Origin: Aequorivita aurantiaca
GTDB lineage: Bacteria > Bacteroidota > Bacteroidia > Flavobacteriales > Flavobacteriaceae
NCBI RefSeq assembly: GCF_030410135.1
Contig: NZ_JAUGQQ010000007.1
Location: forward strand, 1-64,000
DNA: 64,000 nt
Direction: 5' to 3'
Numbering within the stretch: position 1 is the first letter of the stretch; each line of letters begins with the position of its first letter. The notes under the pieces were generated by a model. The model was not told where the DNA came from. It did not search any database and saw only the letters and a list, made by a program, of their open reading frames with translations. This document shows positions 8,619 through 18,515 of the stretch, one piece after another. Both the position numbers and the translations under genes were made by a program.

Positions 8619-9203
8619 ATGATACATCCAAAGACCGAGCTGAAATTTATTAGCAACCAAATTGGATACGGAGTTGTCGCAACTGAGTTCATTCCCGCTG
8701 GAACAATCACCTGGGCGCTAGATGATTTAGATCGCGAATTTACCCCGTCCAAATTGAAAAAAATGAATCCGCTTTATCAAAACATTTTAGAAACTTATTG
8801 CTACAGAAACAATAAAGGAAATTTTGTGCTTTGCTGGGACAATGGCCGATATGTAAACCATAGCTTTAAAAGTAATTGTATATCCACGGCTTATGATTTT
8901 GAAATAGCCATACGCGATATACAAGCGGGCGAGGAATTGACCGACGATTACGGATATTTAAATGTTACCGAACCATTTAGAGGAATTGACGAAGGAACCC
9001 GCCGGAAAACTGTTTATCCCGATGATCTTTTAAATCATTCCGAGGCTTGGGACAAACAACTTATAAAAAATTTCCCAAAAATAGTAAAGGTAGAACAACC
9101 ATTAAAATCCTTGATTACACCAAAATTATGGAAGGATATTACCGCAATTGCTGAAGGGAAAAAGGAAATGAAATCTATTAAAGAAAATCATTTTTTTGGT
9201 TAA
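8619..9203 (+). CDS. SET-domain protein
   Basis: A 194-residue protein built around a SET fold: an N-terminal GYGVVATEFIPAG strand pair, then N80-H81-S82 in YVNHSFKSN and the C-terminal DDYGY (Y111) that closes the active site in lysine methyltransferases. A C-terminal extension (about residues 118-194) has no pattern I know. In eukaryotes the family methylates protein lysines with S-adenosylmethionine. Targets in bacteria are mostly unknown. It stands alone, 119 bases after the carotenoid cluster, and converges on the TlpA gene. Confidence 0.85.
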   Translation: MIHPKTELKFISNQIGYGVVATEFIPAGTITWALDDLDREFTPSKLKKMNPLYQNILETYCYRNNKGNFVLCWDNGRYVNHSFKSNCISTAYDFEIAIRDIQAGEELTDDYGYLNVTEPFRGIDEGTRRKTVYPDDLLNHSEAWDKQLIKNFPKIVKVEQPLKSLITPKLWKDITAIAEGKKEMKSIKENHFFG

Positions 9204-9213
9204 GCTGCAATAG

Positions 9214-9777
9214 TTATTCTTCAAGAAGTTCATCCAATAGGGATTGTATCTTTTTGCTGTTCCAGTCCGCAGCACCTTCTTCGTTTATAACAATTTTTCC
9301 TTTTTTTGAAATTACAAACGTGGTGGGCAGTGCTTCGGACTGCAATTGTTGCGGGGCTTCTTCAATTTGCAAATAAATGGGCATTGAGTATCCATTTTTA
9401 CTCATAAATGCCGAAATTTTATCGCTTTTTTCTGATGTGATAAAATAGAAATCTACCTTCTGCCCATACTTGTCATATAACTTTTGAAATGACGGCATTT
9501 CCGCCACACAAGGCGGGCACCAAGTGGCCCAAAAATTAACTATGGCCACGTTGCCCTGTGAACGAGAAAAGTTTATTTGTTCCGAATTTAATTGGTGTAA
9601 GCTCCATTCGTAGTCCTGTAAGGATTTACGATCATTTTCAGCAGTTTCAGTGGGTGAAAAAGATATCAATCGCTGAACGAAAACCTGGAGAGGCATTCTG
9701 GTTTGAGGAATGAGCATTAGCGCAACGAAGCCAAAAAACAATATGTTGCTCCAATTTTTTTTTAAAAAGGAAATCAT
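9214..9777 (-). CDS. TlpA/ResA-like membrane-anchored thioredoxin
   Basis: A 187-residue thiol-disulfide oxidoreductase. One N-terminal membrane anchor (about residues 10-28) is followed by a periplasmic thioredoxin fold with active site C87-P-P-C90 in NFWATWCPPCVAEM and a cis-proline region (EALPTTFVI). Such proteins reduce cysteines in exported proteins, for example in cytochrome maturation. I chose the ATG at 9777, because an in-frame ATG at 9801 lies inside the terminator of the upstream aconitase gene. Confidence 0.87.
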   Translation of the reverse strand: MISFLKKNWSNILFFGFVALMLIPQTRMPLQVFVQRLISFSPTETAENDRKSLQDYEWSLHQLNSEQINFSRSQGNVAIVNFWATWCPPCVAEMPSFQKLYDKYGQKVDFYFITSEKSDKISAFMSKNGYSMPIYLQIEEAPQQLQSEALPTTFVISKKGKIVINEEGAADWNSKKIQSLLDELLEE

Positions 9778-9788
9778 TTTTATAGATA

Positions 9789-9827
9789 TAAAAAAACCCA
9801 ACAGGTTTCAGAAACCTGTTAGGTTTG
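9789..9827 (-). terminator. Intrinsic terminator of aconitase gene
   Basis: On the reverse strand ACCTAACAGGTTT and AAACCTGTTGGGT pair around a CTG loop, followed by a T run (complement of the A run at 9789-9797). It lies just after the aconitase stop and sets the TlpA start downstream. Confidence 0.8.
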
Positions 9828-9845
9828 GTTGTATAATAATTTTTT

Positions 9846-12110
9846 TTACGCGTTCTGCTTTTTAATCAAATTTAAAGCTGAACCTTCTCGATACCAGCGT
9901 ATTTGTGCATCATTATAAGTATGGTTTACCATAATTATATCCTTATTTCCGTTTTTATGGACCACTTCGAGGGTTAGGGGTTTATTTTCAGCGAAATCTG
10001 AAATATCCGAAAAATTGAAGATATCATCTTCTTGGATTAAATCATAATCGGCTTCGTTGGCAAATGTCAAAGCCAACATTCCCTGTTTTTTCAGGTTAGT
10101 CTCATGTATTCGTGCAAACGATTTCACCAAGACTGCAGCAACACCCAGAAATCTAGGCTGCATAGCGGCATGCTCTCGTGAGGATCCTTCGCCATAATTA
10201 TGGTCACCCACTACTATGGTTTTTATGCCCTTTGCTTTATATTCACGCTGTACATTCGGCACACCGCCGTATTCACCTGTGAGTTGGTTTTTTACAAAAT
10301 TTGTATTTTTATTAAAAGCATTTACGGCACCTATTAAGGTGTTGTTAGCGATATTGTCCAAATGCCCGCGATAACGTAGCCACGGCCCTGCCATTGAAAT
10401 ATGATCCGTAGTACATTTTCCAAAAGCCTTTATCAGCAATCTTACACCTTGCAGTTCAGAATCCTTAATAGCTTCGAACGGTTCCAGAATTTGAAGACGC
10501 TCACTATCTTTCGCGACTTTCACTTCCACGGAGCTCCCATCTTCCTTGGGTGCCAAATAGCCATTATCATCGACTTCAAAGCCCTTTGGTGGAAGTTCCA
10601 GGCCAATTGGTTCGTCCAATTTCACCTCCTGTCCATCTTCATTCAATAGGGTGTCGGTCATTGGGTCAAAATCCAAACGGCCCGATATTGCAATTGCCGC
10701 AACCATTTCTGGCGAGCCAACGAAGGCGTGAGTATTTGGATTTCCGTCAGCACGTTTTGAAAAATTTCGGTTAAATGAATGAACAATAGTATTCTTTTCA
10801 TCACCCTTTCTATCACTCCTATCCCATTGCCCAATGCAAGGACCGCAAGCGTTCGTAAAAATAGTTGCGCCCAATTTCTCAAAAACATCCAGCAATCCAT
10901 CCCGCTCCGCAGTAAAGCGAATTTGTTCTGATCCAGGATTAATTCCAAAATCACTTTTTGGTATTAATCTTTTATCAACAGCCTGTTGCGCGATTGACGC
11001 GGCTCTGGATAAATCTTCATATGAGGAATTTGTACAGGATCCTATCAACCCCCAATCTACTTTTATAGGCCAATCGTTTTTAAGTGCCTTCTCTCCCAAC
11101 TCGCCTACCGGTGTAGCCAAATCTGGGGTAAAGGGCCCATTTAAGTGAGGGCGCAAAGTGGAAAGATCTATTTCAATAACTTGGTCAAAATATTTTTCGG
11201 GATTGGCATACACCTCATCATCGCCTGTTAGATAGGGTCTGATTTTGTTTGCCTCATCTGCAATGTCGGCTCGGTCCGTAGCCCGAAGAAAGCGCTCCAT
11301 GGCATCATCATATCCAAAAGTTGAAGTAGTTGCGCCAATCTCAGCCCCCATGTTACAAATTGTTCCTTTTCCCGTACAAGAGAGGTTTTTTGCACCTGGA
11401 CCGAAATATTCAACAATAGCGCCGGTACCTCCTTTTACGGTAAGTATTCCTGCTACTTTTAAAATAACATCTTTTGATGCCGTCCAACCATTTAACTCGC
11501 CCGTAAGCTTTACTCCAATCAACTTCGGAAATTTTAGTTCCCATGCCATTCCAGCCATTACATCTACGGCGTCTGCACCGCCCACGCCAATGGCAACCAT
11601 TCCCAATCCGCCTGCATTTACGGTATGACTATCGGTACCGATCATCATTCCACCTGGGAATGCATAGTTTTCCAAAACAACTTGATGAATAATTCCTGCT
11701 CCCGGTTTCCAAAATCCGATGCCGTATTTATTTGAAACAGATTCCAAAAAGTCGAAAACTTCGTTGCTAGTTTCATTGGCTCGCTTTAAATCGGGCGCGG
11801 CACCTTGCTTTGCTTGTATTAAGTGATCACAGTGTACAGTAGTGGGCACTGCCACGGTTTTCTTTCCGGCTTGCATGAACTGTAGAAGTGCCATTTGTGC
11901 AGTAGCGTCCTGGCAGGCTATTCTATCAGGCGCAAAATCTACATAGTCCTTTCCGCGCTGGAAAGCTTTTGTTGGATTGCCATCCCATAAGTGGGAATAT
12001 AATATTTTTTCAGAAAGTGTGAGCGGTTTACCCGTAATGTCACGTGCTTTGTCCACACGTACCGCCATTTGGGCATAAACCTTTTTAATCATATCTATAT
12101 CAAAAGCCAT
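9846..12110 (-). CDS. acn: Aconitate hydratase
   Basis: A 754-residue TCA-cycle enzyme that interconverts citrate and isocitrate. Iron-sulfur cluster cysteines lie in [10 protein letters not shown] and [10 protein letters not shown], and the mobile C-terminal domain contains [10 protein letters not shown]. Length and sequence fit the mitochondrial-type aconitase usual in Flavobacteria. I chose [10 protein letters not shown] at 12110 rather than the ATG 14 codons upstream, which adds a poorly conserved extension. A near -7 element (TATTTTCG) lies upstream on the reverse strand. Confidence 0.96.
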   Translation of the reverse strand: MAFDIDMIKKVYAQMAVRVDKARDITGKPLTLSEKILYSHLWDGNPTKAFQRGKDYVDFAPDRIACQDATAQMALLQFMQAGKKTVAVPTTVHCDHLIQAKQGAAPDLKRANETSNEVFDFLESVSNKYGIGFWKPGAGIIHQVVLENYAFPGGMMIGTDSHTVNAGGLGMVAIGVGGADAVDVMAGMAWELKFPKLIGVKLTGELNGWTASKDVILKVAGILTVKGGTGAIVEYFGPGAKNLSCTGKGTICNMGAEIGATTSTFGYDDAMERFLRATDRADIADEANKIRPYLTGDDEVYANPEKYFDQVIEIDLSTLRPHLNGPFTPDLATPVGELGEKALKNDWPIKVDWGLIGSCTNSSYEDLSRAASIAQQAVDKRLIPKSDFGINPGSEQIRFTAERDGLLDVFEKLGATIFTNACGPCIGQWDRSDRKGDEKNTIVHSFNRNFSKRADGNPNTHAFVGSPEMVAAIAISGRLDFDPMTDTLLNEDGQEVKLDEPIGLELPPKGFEVDDNGYLAPKEDGSSVEVKVAKDSERLQILEPFEAIKDSELQGVRLLIKAFGKCTTDHISMAGPWLRYRGHLDNIANNTLIGAVNAFNKNTNFVKNQLTGEYGGVPNVQREYKAKGIKTIVVGDHNYGEGSSREHAAMQPRFLGVAAVLVKSFARIHETNLKKQGMLALTFANEADYDLIQEDDIFNFSDISDFAENKPLTLEVVHKNGNKDIIMVNHTYNDAQIRWYREGSALNLIKKQNA

Positions 12111-12232
12111 GTTGCTAATTTTTGTTGAGTGCGAAAATACAAAAATTCGCATTATTTAAAAAATATTTAAAAGAATAGCGTATTTAGTGAATATAGTGCA
12201 TTGAAATACAATTATCGTTGAAGTATATTATT

Positions 12233-12268
12233 AAATTGATAATTAATATTATATAATATTATCAATTT
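12233..12268 (-). terminator. AT-rich inverted repeat, possible terminator after moxR
   Basis: AAATTGATAAT (12233-12243) and ATTATCAATTT (12258-12268) pair perfectly over 11 bp around a 14-base AT loop. It lies 48 bases downstream of the moxR stop and upstream of the aconitase gene. The T run after it is short, so it could instead be a regulatory hairpin. Confidence 0.4.
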
Positions 12269-12315
12269 GCAAATATGGAGATGACAAAAATATGTTAGAA
12301 GTGAAGAAGAAGTTT

Positions 12316-13269
12316 TTAATACAAACTTTTTATAATGTCTTCAATACTCAAACCCTCCGCTTCAGCTTTATAATTTTTAATTAACCTATGTCTGAGAATA
12401 CCAATTGCGGCTTTTTGTACGTCTTCGATATCGGGAGAAAATTTCCCTTGTAGTGCCGCATGGGATTTAGCAGCCAAAATGAGATTTTGTGAGGCACGGG
12501 GACCAGCTCCCCAATCGATGTAATTTCTTACCATTTCCGTAGCTGAAGGGCTGTTAGGGCGAGTTTTACCGACCAAGGTAACTGCATATTCTACCACATT
12601 ATCGGCCACTGGAATTCTTCGTATTAATTGCTGAAATTGAATTATTTCATCGGCCGTGAATAATGCATTTACACGCTGAATTTCGCCGGCGGTGGTTTGT
12701 TTCACAACTTCTACTTCTTCCGAGAAAGTGGGATACTCAAGATTAATTGCGAACATAAATCGATCCAACTGGGCTTCTGGCAAAGGATATGTTCCCTCCT
12801 GCTCTATGGGGTTTTGGGTAGCAAGCACAAAGTAAGGCAGTTCCAATTTATAATGATGACCAGCCACAGTAACGGCACGTTCCTGCATTGCCTCCAAAAG
12901 AGCGGCTTGCGTTTTGGGTGGCGTCCGGTTAATTTCGTCTGCAAGAATAATATTGGCAAATATTGGCCCTTTTATGAATTTAAATTCACGGTCCTTATCC
13001 AAAATTTCTGATCCCAAAATATCACTGGGCATTAAATCTGGAGTAAATTGAATTCTTTTAAATTTCAACCCCAGAGCTTCAGCTACTGTATTTACCAACA
13101 ACGTTTTAGCAAGACCCGGAACACCAATCAATAAGGCGTGGCCACCTGAAAAAATGGCGAGCAGTACTTGCTCAACCACTTCATCCTGACCTACTATCAC
13201 TTTTTTTATTTCCTGCCGAAGGGCATTGTATTTAGAAACCAGTTGCTGAACCGCTGCTACGTCTGACAT
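12316..13269 (-). CDS. MoxR-family AAA ATPase
   Basis: A 317-residue AAA+ ATPase with Walker A GVPGLAKT (about residues 55-62), Walker B ILADEINR (about 117) and sensor ATQNPIEQEGTYPLPEAQLD. MoxR proteins act as chaperones for complexes often linked to VWA-domain proteins, but no VWA gene follows here. It lies 10 bases after the last chaperone gene and shares its direction, so it probably belongs to that operon. Confidence 0.92.
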   Translation of the reverse strand: MSDVAAVQQLVSKYNALRQEIKKVIVGQDEVVEQVLLAIFSGGHALLIGVPGLAKTLLVNTVAEALGLKFKRIQFTPDLMPSDILGSEILDKDREFKFIKGPIFANIILADEINRTPPKTQAALLEAMQERAVTVAGHHYKLELPYFVLATQNPIEQEGTYPLPEAQLDRFMFAINLEYPTFSEEVEVVKQTTAGEIQRVNALFTADEIIQFQQLIRRIPVADNVVEYAVTLVGKTRPNSPSATEMVRNYIDWGAGPRASQNLILAAKSHAALQGKFSPDIEDVQKAAIGILRHRLIKNYKAEAEGLSIEDIIKSLY

Positions 13270-13279
13270 ATTGATATTG

Positions 13280-14716
13280 TTATTTTTTCATCCAATTACC
13301 CGCAAAATCACATTCTTGGTAGTCTTGGTTGATGCTAATATAGGTATCTTTAATTTTTTCGTTCTGCCACTTGTTGATCGCCTTTATCTGCTTTTCGCGA
13401 AGTGCCAATTGCTTTATGCGCTCATAATCCTTTGAATAATCAGCCTTGTGCTCAGGATATTTTTTGGTTACGGTAAGGATTTTCAAACTACTTTTTCCGG
13501 TGCGATCACGATCCGTAAATATTTTTGAAACTTCACCTTCCGTTAGATTATAAACTTGCGCACTCAGGGCCGGATCCATTTTTGTGAGGTCGAATTTAGT
13601 ATCAAATGTAATAGGATTAATCAACTGACCGCCATTATTTCTTGTATCCTTATCATCGGAATTTTTGCGGGCCGCTTCTGCAAAAGTTATCTCACCAGCC
13701 TCAATTTGGGTTTTTAGATCTTCAATTTTTTTCTGTGCTGCGTCAATTGATTTTTGGGAAACTTCAGGAAAAATTAATATATGCCTTACGTCCACTTCTT
13801 GACCGCGAATTTTTTCAACATATAGAATGTGGTATCCAAATTCTGTTTCGAATGGTTCACTTATTTCCCCCTCCAAAAGCGAAAACGCTTGGTCCTTAAA
13901 TTCCTTTGCCCAAGGCGAATCTCTTTTGACAGCCATATAGAGGCCTCCTTTTGAACTGGACCCGGGGTCTTGAGAATATAAAACTGCTTTGGTGGCAAAA
14001 CTGGCTCCATTGTCAATTATATCAGCGCGCATCGCATTTAGTTTTGCGATTGCCTCATCCTTTGCTTGCTGTGTAATTTCAGGATCCACTACGATTTGTG
14101 CAATTTCAATTTCCGCACTAAAAACGGGTCGTTCCTCCTCGGGGATGGAAAAGAAAAACGTACGAACTTCTTCTGGGGTGACCTCAACTTTTTCGATCAC
14201 TTTATCCTGCATCATTCGCGCGAGTTTCAAATTCTTGTTGGCGTCAAAAAGTTCACTTCGCAATTCGGCAATATTATCTTTTCGGTAATAGGCCGCTACT
14301 TTTTCTTCGCTTCCCAATTCACTAACCATATATTGCATTTGTTGGTCAATCATACCATTGATTTCGGCATCTGGTACCATAATGCTGTCCTGTTTTGCTT
14401 GGTGTGAATAAAGTTTATCCTCCATCAATTTTCCCATTAATTGGCACCGGGTTATATCTTCAATAGAAATGCCTTGGGATTGCATTTCAACATATGCCTT
14501 ATCAATATCGCTGTCCAAAATAACGTATTCCCCCACAACCGCACTTACCCCTTCAGCCTTGTAGCGTTGGAAAGGTATCAATGAATCGCGAACCTGAATC
14601 TGTTGAACCGCTAGGGAATCATTGCTTTTTACAACTCCAGTACTGTCGGGCTCCAATACAACTTGGGCTTGCGCTGCAGCCGTAAAAAAAAGGAAAATCA
14701 ATAAATATTTATTCAT
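13280..14716 (-). CDS. SurA-like periplasmic peptidyl-prolyl isomerase (third chaperone gene)
   Basis: A 478-residue secreted protein: signal peptide (MNKYLLIFLFFTAAAQAQ), SurA N-terminal domain, then parvulin (PpiC) domains around residues 200-300 (GSSSKGGLYMAV, FGYHILYVEKIRG) and 300-420 (DVRHILI, NNGGQL). The family assists folding of outer-membrane proteins in the periplasm. I chose ATG 14716, which overlaps the preceding stop by 8 bases. An upstream ATG at 14752 would place residues before the signal peptide. Confidence 0.9.
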   Translation of the reverse strand: MNKYLLIFLFFTAAAQAQVVLEPDSTGVVKSNDSLAVQQIQVRDSLIPFQRYKAEGVSAVVGEYVILDSDIDKAYVEMQSQGISIEDITRCQLMGKLMEDKLYSHQAKQDSIMVPDAEINGMIDQQMQYMVSELGSEEKVAAYYRKDNIAELRSELFDANKNLKLARMMQDKVIEKVEVTPEEVRTFFFSIPEEERPVFSAEIEIAQIVVDPEITQQAKDEAIAKLNAMRADIIDNGASFATKAVLYSQDPGSSSKGGLYMAVKRDSPWAKEFKDQAFSLLEGEISEPFETEFGYHILYVEKIRGQEVDVRHILIFPEVSQKSIDAAQKKIEDLKTQIEAGEITFAEAARKNSDDKDTRNNGGQLINPITFDTKFDLTKMDPALSAQVYNLTEGEVSKIFTDRDRTGKSSLKILTVTKKYPEHKADYSKDYERIKQLALREKQIKAINKWQNEKIKDTYISINQDYQECDFAGNWMKK

Positions 14717-15569
14717 TATTGTAAATTTCAAAATTGTTTGTTTCAATAGCATCTTTTGTGATATCTGTTTCTAATTTTTTTATGAGTTCCAACTTTCTTT
14801 TGTTTAAAATAATCTGTCTCAAAGTTGGCTTAATGTAGGGAAAAGGCGCTGTATCATTGGGATTGAGCACGTTTTCAATTTTCACCAAATATACTCCTAA
14901 TGAATCTTGCAACTGAGCAAAATTTGATTTTTTTAACATTTGCTCGTTATTGCCTTTTAACACCGGCAAAGCAGTGAACAGAACGTCTTTTTTAATCCAA
15001 ACGGAATCGTTAAAATTGGAAGATATGAACTGGTAATCCTGACTGTTAAGCGATTTTTTATCCTTATCATTATACCTATTCAATTTCTCCTTTACGGCGG
15101 CCAAACCTGCATAATTCAAAGGTAGTTGCACATAACGAAGCATCACCAACAGATCCCTTTGCTTGAAATTATCCTTATTTTGTTGGTAATATTCTTGGTA
15201 TTCCTGTTCCGAGATTACGCTGTCCAATTGCTTGCTTACAATCACATTTTTATAGGCCTCCGTGAGCAGATCCGTTCTATATTCTTGAACCAACTTCTCA
15301 AATTGCGAAAGCTTTTCTGCAGTGATATTGATTTTTGCTTGATCAATAAGCAGCTGTTGGGTCGCCCAACGGTTTATATAATTGTTTACGATAAGCGTGC
15401 TATCCTCGGGCGAAATATTTTCAGAAATGAATTTTTCGATATCCGCTTTATATAAATAAGTGTCATTAACACGTGCAATTACTTGATCTTGCTTGGTTTT
15501 CTGCTGAAAATAATCACAGGAAACAAAGAAAGAACAGCAAAGAATTATATAAAGAGAATGTTTTATCAC
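14709..15569 (-). CDS. SurA-N-like lipoprotein chaperone (second chaperone gene)
   Basis: A 286-residue predicted lipoprotein (lipobox FFVSC at about residue 18). It has a SurA-like N-terminal helical domain (VIARVNDTYLYKADIEKFI) but no clear parvulin signature in the C-terminal half. It sits between two PpiC proteins and overlaps both neighbours (4 and 8 bases), so it is probably translated together with them and acts in the same outer-membrane protein pathway. Confidence 0.8.
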   Translation of the reverse strand: MIKHSLYIILCCSFFVSCDYFQQKTKQDQVIARVNDTYLYKADIEKFISENISPEDSTLIVNNYINRWATQQLLIDQAKINITAEKLSQFEKLVQEYRTDLLTEAYKNVIVSKQLDSVISEQEYQEYYQQNKDNFKQRDLLVMLRYVQLPLNYAGLAAVKEKLNRYNDKDKKSLNSQDYQFISSNFNDSVWIKKDVLFTALPVLKGNNEQMLKKSNFAQLQDSLGVYLVKIENVLNPNDTAPFPYIKPTLRQIILNKRKLELIKKLETDITKDAIETNNFEIYNNE

Positions 15570-17521
15570 TTCAATTGCTTCTTAACGCGTTTTAATGTTT
15601 TTTTATTGACTTCCACGGTGTATTTGGCGTGCAAGCTTTCCATCCAAGAAGTTTCCAAATCATTTTGATAGCTGCTCAAAACCTTTCCTTTAACATCCTC
15701 TAATGATTTTGGGCCTGGACCAATGATTTCATTAATATTTACCACAATAAAGGATTCATTACTGGGGTAAATGTTGGAAATGCCTGTCTTGATTTCTAGA
15801 TTATTGGGTAGTTCACGCTGGTCCACTTCAAAAATTCCTGGTGTGGTTAAGACGTTTACTTTATTGCCCGTATTCAAAGCCGTTTTAATGTCTTCTGCCG
15901 TTTTACCTTCACCAAGCATTTTTTGCACCCGTTGAGCAAATTCATTGGAAGTAGCGGCATAAATAGTAGCATCAATACGTTGTTTCCAATGATAATCCTG
16001 CTTTGTTTTATTATAGTATTGCTGCACGCCTATGGAATCATTTTTTCCTTTTTGCCAGATATTTTTGTCCATTACATCGAAAATTAAAAGTCCATCGCGA
16101 TATTCATTTAAAATAGCGGCGTAATCTTCATTTTCATCTTCAAGTTTTTCTTTGAAATAATCCTTCAATTCCTTTGTTTCAAACTCATCATAAAAATCAA
16201 CCAACAGTGTTTCTTTCAGTTTATAGGGCCTTGTCGTTCTTTGACGTTCTTCTATATATTTCGCAAAATCAATATACGTTGATTTTTTATCACCAATAAC
16301 GAATAGAGTTTTATTTTGATCAGCAGGAATGGGAGTCATAACCCATTTTCTTTTCAAAATATCATCGGTAAGGTAAGTATCAAAAAAGGGCAGATAATTA
16401 TTCTCCTTTTTGAATCCGTATTTCTCCTTTATTTTTTTGTTGGTGGCACTGGTAACTATTTTGGATCGATCCCCCTCATTCACTTTTTTCTCGAGTTCGG
16501 CCTTTTGCTGCTCAAAAGTTTCCATTGGGAATTTTTCATCCAAACGGATAATATGCCAGCCAAAATCCGTTTTTACCGGTTTGCTCAAATCCCCTGGATT
16601 TTTTAGTGAGTAGGCTGCATCCTCAAATTCTGGGGCGCGAAGATCGCCTTTCGTGAAAGGTTTCAATTTGCCTCCCATTACCGCTGAATTCTTGTCGTCA
16701 GAAAATTGTTTGGCAAGGCTTTCAAAATTTTCGCCTTGTTGCAGCATACTATAGATTTCATTGATGCGTTCTTCGGGATTAAAATCCCGGGCCCCTTTTT
16801 TATCTGAAATCATAATATGCGATACCGATATTTTCGGCATTCTCTCTCTTTTGTCACTAACCTTAATAATATGATATCCAAAACTTGTTCGCACAATTTC
16901 CGAAATTTCGCCAACGGGAGTGTTATATGCCGCAGTTTCGAACGGATAAACCATATTGAAAACAGTGAAATAGCCTAAATTCCCCTCCGTTTCCTTTGCA
17001 CCCGGCTCTTCGGAATAGGTTTTTGCAAGCTTCGCGAAATCCTCCCCTTTCAGCGCACGCTCACGAATGCCCTTAATTTTATTAAAAGCTGCCAGCGTGT
17101 CCTGGGGCAATGCTTCGTAATCAACACGAATCAGAATATGTGATGCCGCTACATCTTCCTTCCCACGTTGGTAGGCTTCCATTGCAAGCTCTTCGGCCAC
17201 TTTATCCTCAAACAGATAGTTGCGGGATAACTGGTCCCGATATTTTGAGAATTCACTCAAATAATCTTCTTCCTTATCCAAGCCCTGCGCCTGAGCTTCC
17301 GCAATTTTTAGTTTATAATCAATAAAAAGCTGGAGATAACCATCAACGTCCTTTTGCGATTCATCCTGCACCAAATCAAGGTTTTTTTTGTACACACGCT
17401 CAAATTCACTGGCATAAACGGGTTTCCCATTTATGGTCATCAATACATCTTTTTTGTTTTGTGAAACAACGTTTGTTATGCCCAACAAGGCAAAAATGCA
17501 TACGGTAAGAAAATTTTTCAT
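15566..17521 (-). CDS. PpiC/SurA-type peptidyl-prolyl isomerase with two parvulin domains (first chaperone gene)
   Basis: A 651-residue periplasmic protein. After a signal peptide (MKNFLTVCIFALLGITNVVS) and a SurA-type N-terminal region, two parvulin domains follow: about residues 120-225 (ASHILIRVDYEALP, TSFGYHIIKVSDKR) and 228-335 (VSHIMISDKKGARD, TDFGWHIIRLDEK). The C-terminal 300 residues are helical and unassigned. It is the first gene of a four-gene operon with the next two chaperones and moxR, with a TATTTTTG promoter element upstream. Confidence 0.91.
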   Translation of the reverse strand: MKNFLTVCIFALLGITNVVSQNKKDVLMTINGKPVYASEFERVYKKNLDLVQDESQKDVDGYLQLFIDYKLKIAEAQAQGLDKEEDYLSEFSKYRDQLSRNYLFEDKVAEELAMEAYQRGKEDVAASHILIRVDYEALPQDTLAAFNKIKGIRERALKGEDFAKLAKTYSEEPGAKETEGNLGYFTVFNMVYPFETAAYNTPVGEISEIVRTSFGYHIIKVSDKRERMPKISVSHIMISDKKGARDFNPEERINEIYSMLQQGENFESLAKQFSDDKNSAVMGGKLKPFTKGDLRAPEFEDAAYSLKNPGDLSKPVKTDFGWHIIRLDEKFPMETFEQQKAELEKKVNEGDRSKIVTSATNKKIKEKYGFKKENNYLPFFDTYLTDDILKRKWVMTPIPADQNKTLFVIGDKKSTYIDFAKYIEERQRTTRPYKLKETLLVDFYDEFETKELKDYFKEKLEDENEDYAAILNEYRDGLLIFDVMDKNIWQKGKNDSIGVQQYYNKTKQDYHWKQRIDATIYAATSNEFAQRVQKMLGEGKTAEDIKTALNTGNKVNVLTTPGIFEVDQRELPNNLEIKTGISNIYPSNESFIVVNINEIIGPGPKSLEDVKGKVLSSYQNDLETSWMESLHAKYTVEVNKKTLKRVKKQLK

Positions 17522-17588
17522 CTCTGTTGAATATTTTATTTTTTAATGAAGCGACGCACTTGCGCACAAGCTTTTGTGAACAAAGGTG

Positions 17589-17596
17589 CAAAAATA
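17589..17596 (-). promoter_or_regulatory. Putative -7 element of chaperone operon
   Basis: The reverse strand reads TATTTTTG, matching TAnnTTTG, 68 bases before the first chaperone ATG. A matching TTG box at normal spacing is not evident. Confidence 0.4.
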
Positions 17597-17763
17597 GCAA
17601 AAAGCTATGGGAACTTACATCGGAAAGGCAAACGAATTTAATAATAATATAGTGTTCCTTCCTTTTAAAAATATTTTTAAAACCCGTATTTTGCAATTGC
17701 CAAAGAGAGACATTATAATTTACAGTTTTTAGGACAAAATTGGCCCCTTCAAAAAACGACAAA

Positions 17764-18006
17764 ATGACCGAAAGAGTTAAGCTTATCTGGGATTTTCGAG
17801 GGCCCAATGCACATCATATTGCCAAACACCATGCCATACATCTTTCTGAGTTTTCTAATTCCGAAAGTCTGCAGAATGCCTTTACGGGCGATGAGGAAAT
17901 CACACCTATGCATCATATTGCATTTTTGGTTGTTGAAAGAAGTGTGATGGACCGGCTAAGAGAAACTTTGAAACCCCACCGCGGACAAATATTTGATACG
18001 CTTTGA
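17764..18006 (+). CDS. Small conserved-looking protein of unknown function
   Basis: An 80-residue protein (MTERVKLIWDFRGPNAHHIA) with clustered histidines (HHIAKHHAIH, then MHHIAF). I recognise no family. The histidines suggest metal binding, which is inference only. I chose ATG 17764 over an in-frame TTG at 17740. Its stop overlaps the DinB gene start (TTGA), so the two are co-translated. Confidence 0.7.
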   Translation: MTERVKLIWDFRGPNAHHIAKHHAIHLSEFSNSESLQNAFTGDEEITPMHHIAFLVVERSVMDRLRETLKPHRGQIFDTL

Positions 18007-18446
18007 AATCATTTTTTGAAGATATTTTTGAATATACGCACCACAGCAATTTGCAGCTGATAGAAATTTATATTAAAAACCCGGAAATTTATTCTGAAAA
18101 AATAAGATTGTTAGCCAGTCACACTCTTAACGCCCACCACATTTGGAACCATCGAATTCTGGGAAAAAATGCCAAATTAGATGTTTGGCAACCTTTAGAA
18201 CTGGGCGAATTGCAGCCTATCAATAGCATAAATTTTAAACAAACCATGGAAATTCTAGATCAAACAACATTGGAAAATTCCATAAGCTACACAAACAGTA
18301 AAGGACAACTGTTCACGAACACCATTGTCGAAATGCTTTTTCACATTATTAACCACAGCTCCTATCATCGCGGCCAGCTTATGACCCATTTGAAAAACCG
18401 GGGTGTGGAACCCATTTCTACCGACTATATTTTTTATAAGCGATGA
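18003..18446 (+). CDS. DinB-family protein
   Basis: A 147-residue four-helix-bundle protein of the DinB/YfiT superfamily. It has likely metal-ligand histidines in HTLNAHH (about residue 40) and HSSYHRGQ (about residues 119-126). Members are metal-dependent thiol transferases or hydrolases, and this one's substrate is unknown. Its TTG start overlaps the stop of the small gene before it by four bases. Confidence 0.83.
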   Translation: MKSFFEDIFEYTHHSNLQLIEIYIKNPEIYSEKIRLLASHTLNAHHIWNHRILGKNAKLDVWQPLELGELQPINSINFKQTMEILDQTTLENSISYTNSKGQLFTNTIVEMLFHIINHSSYHRGQLMTHLKNRGVEPISTDYIFYKR

Positions 18447-18515
18447 TATAACTTTCTGAATATTATATTTTTTTATAGTAATATTGCGCATTGAATTTAT
18501 TAAAAAACACACAAA

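Noticed and set aside
9778-9801. Upstream ATG for the TlpA-like gene
   Set aside because: It lies in the terminator stem and T run of the aconitase gene.
10401-11628. Several rightward open frames inside aconitase
   Set aside because: They are antisense shadows of a strongly conserved gene and show no family features.
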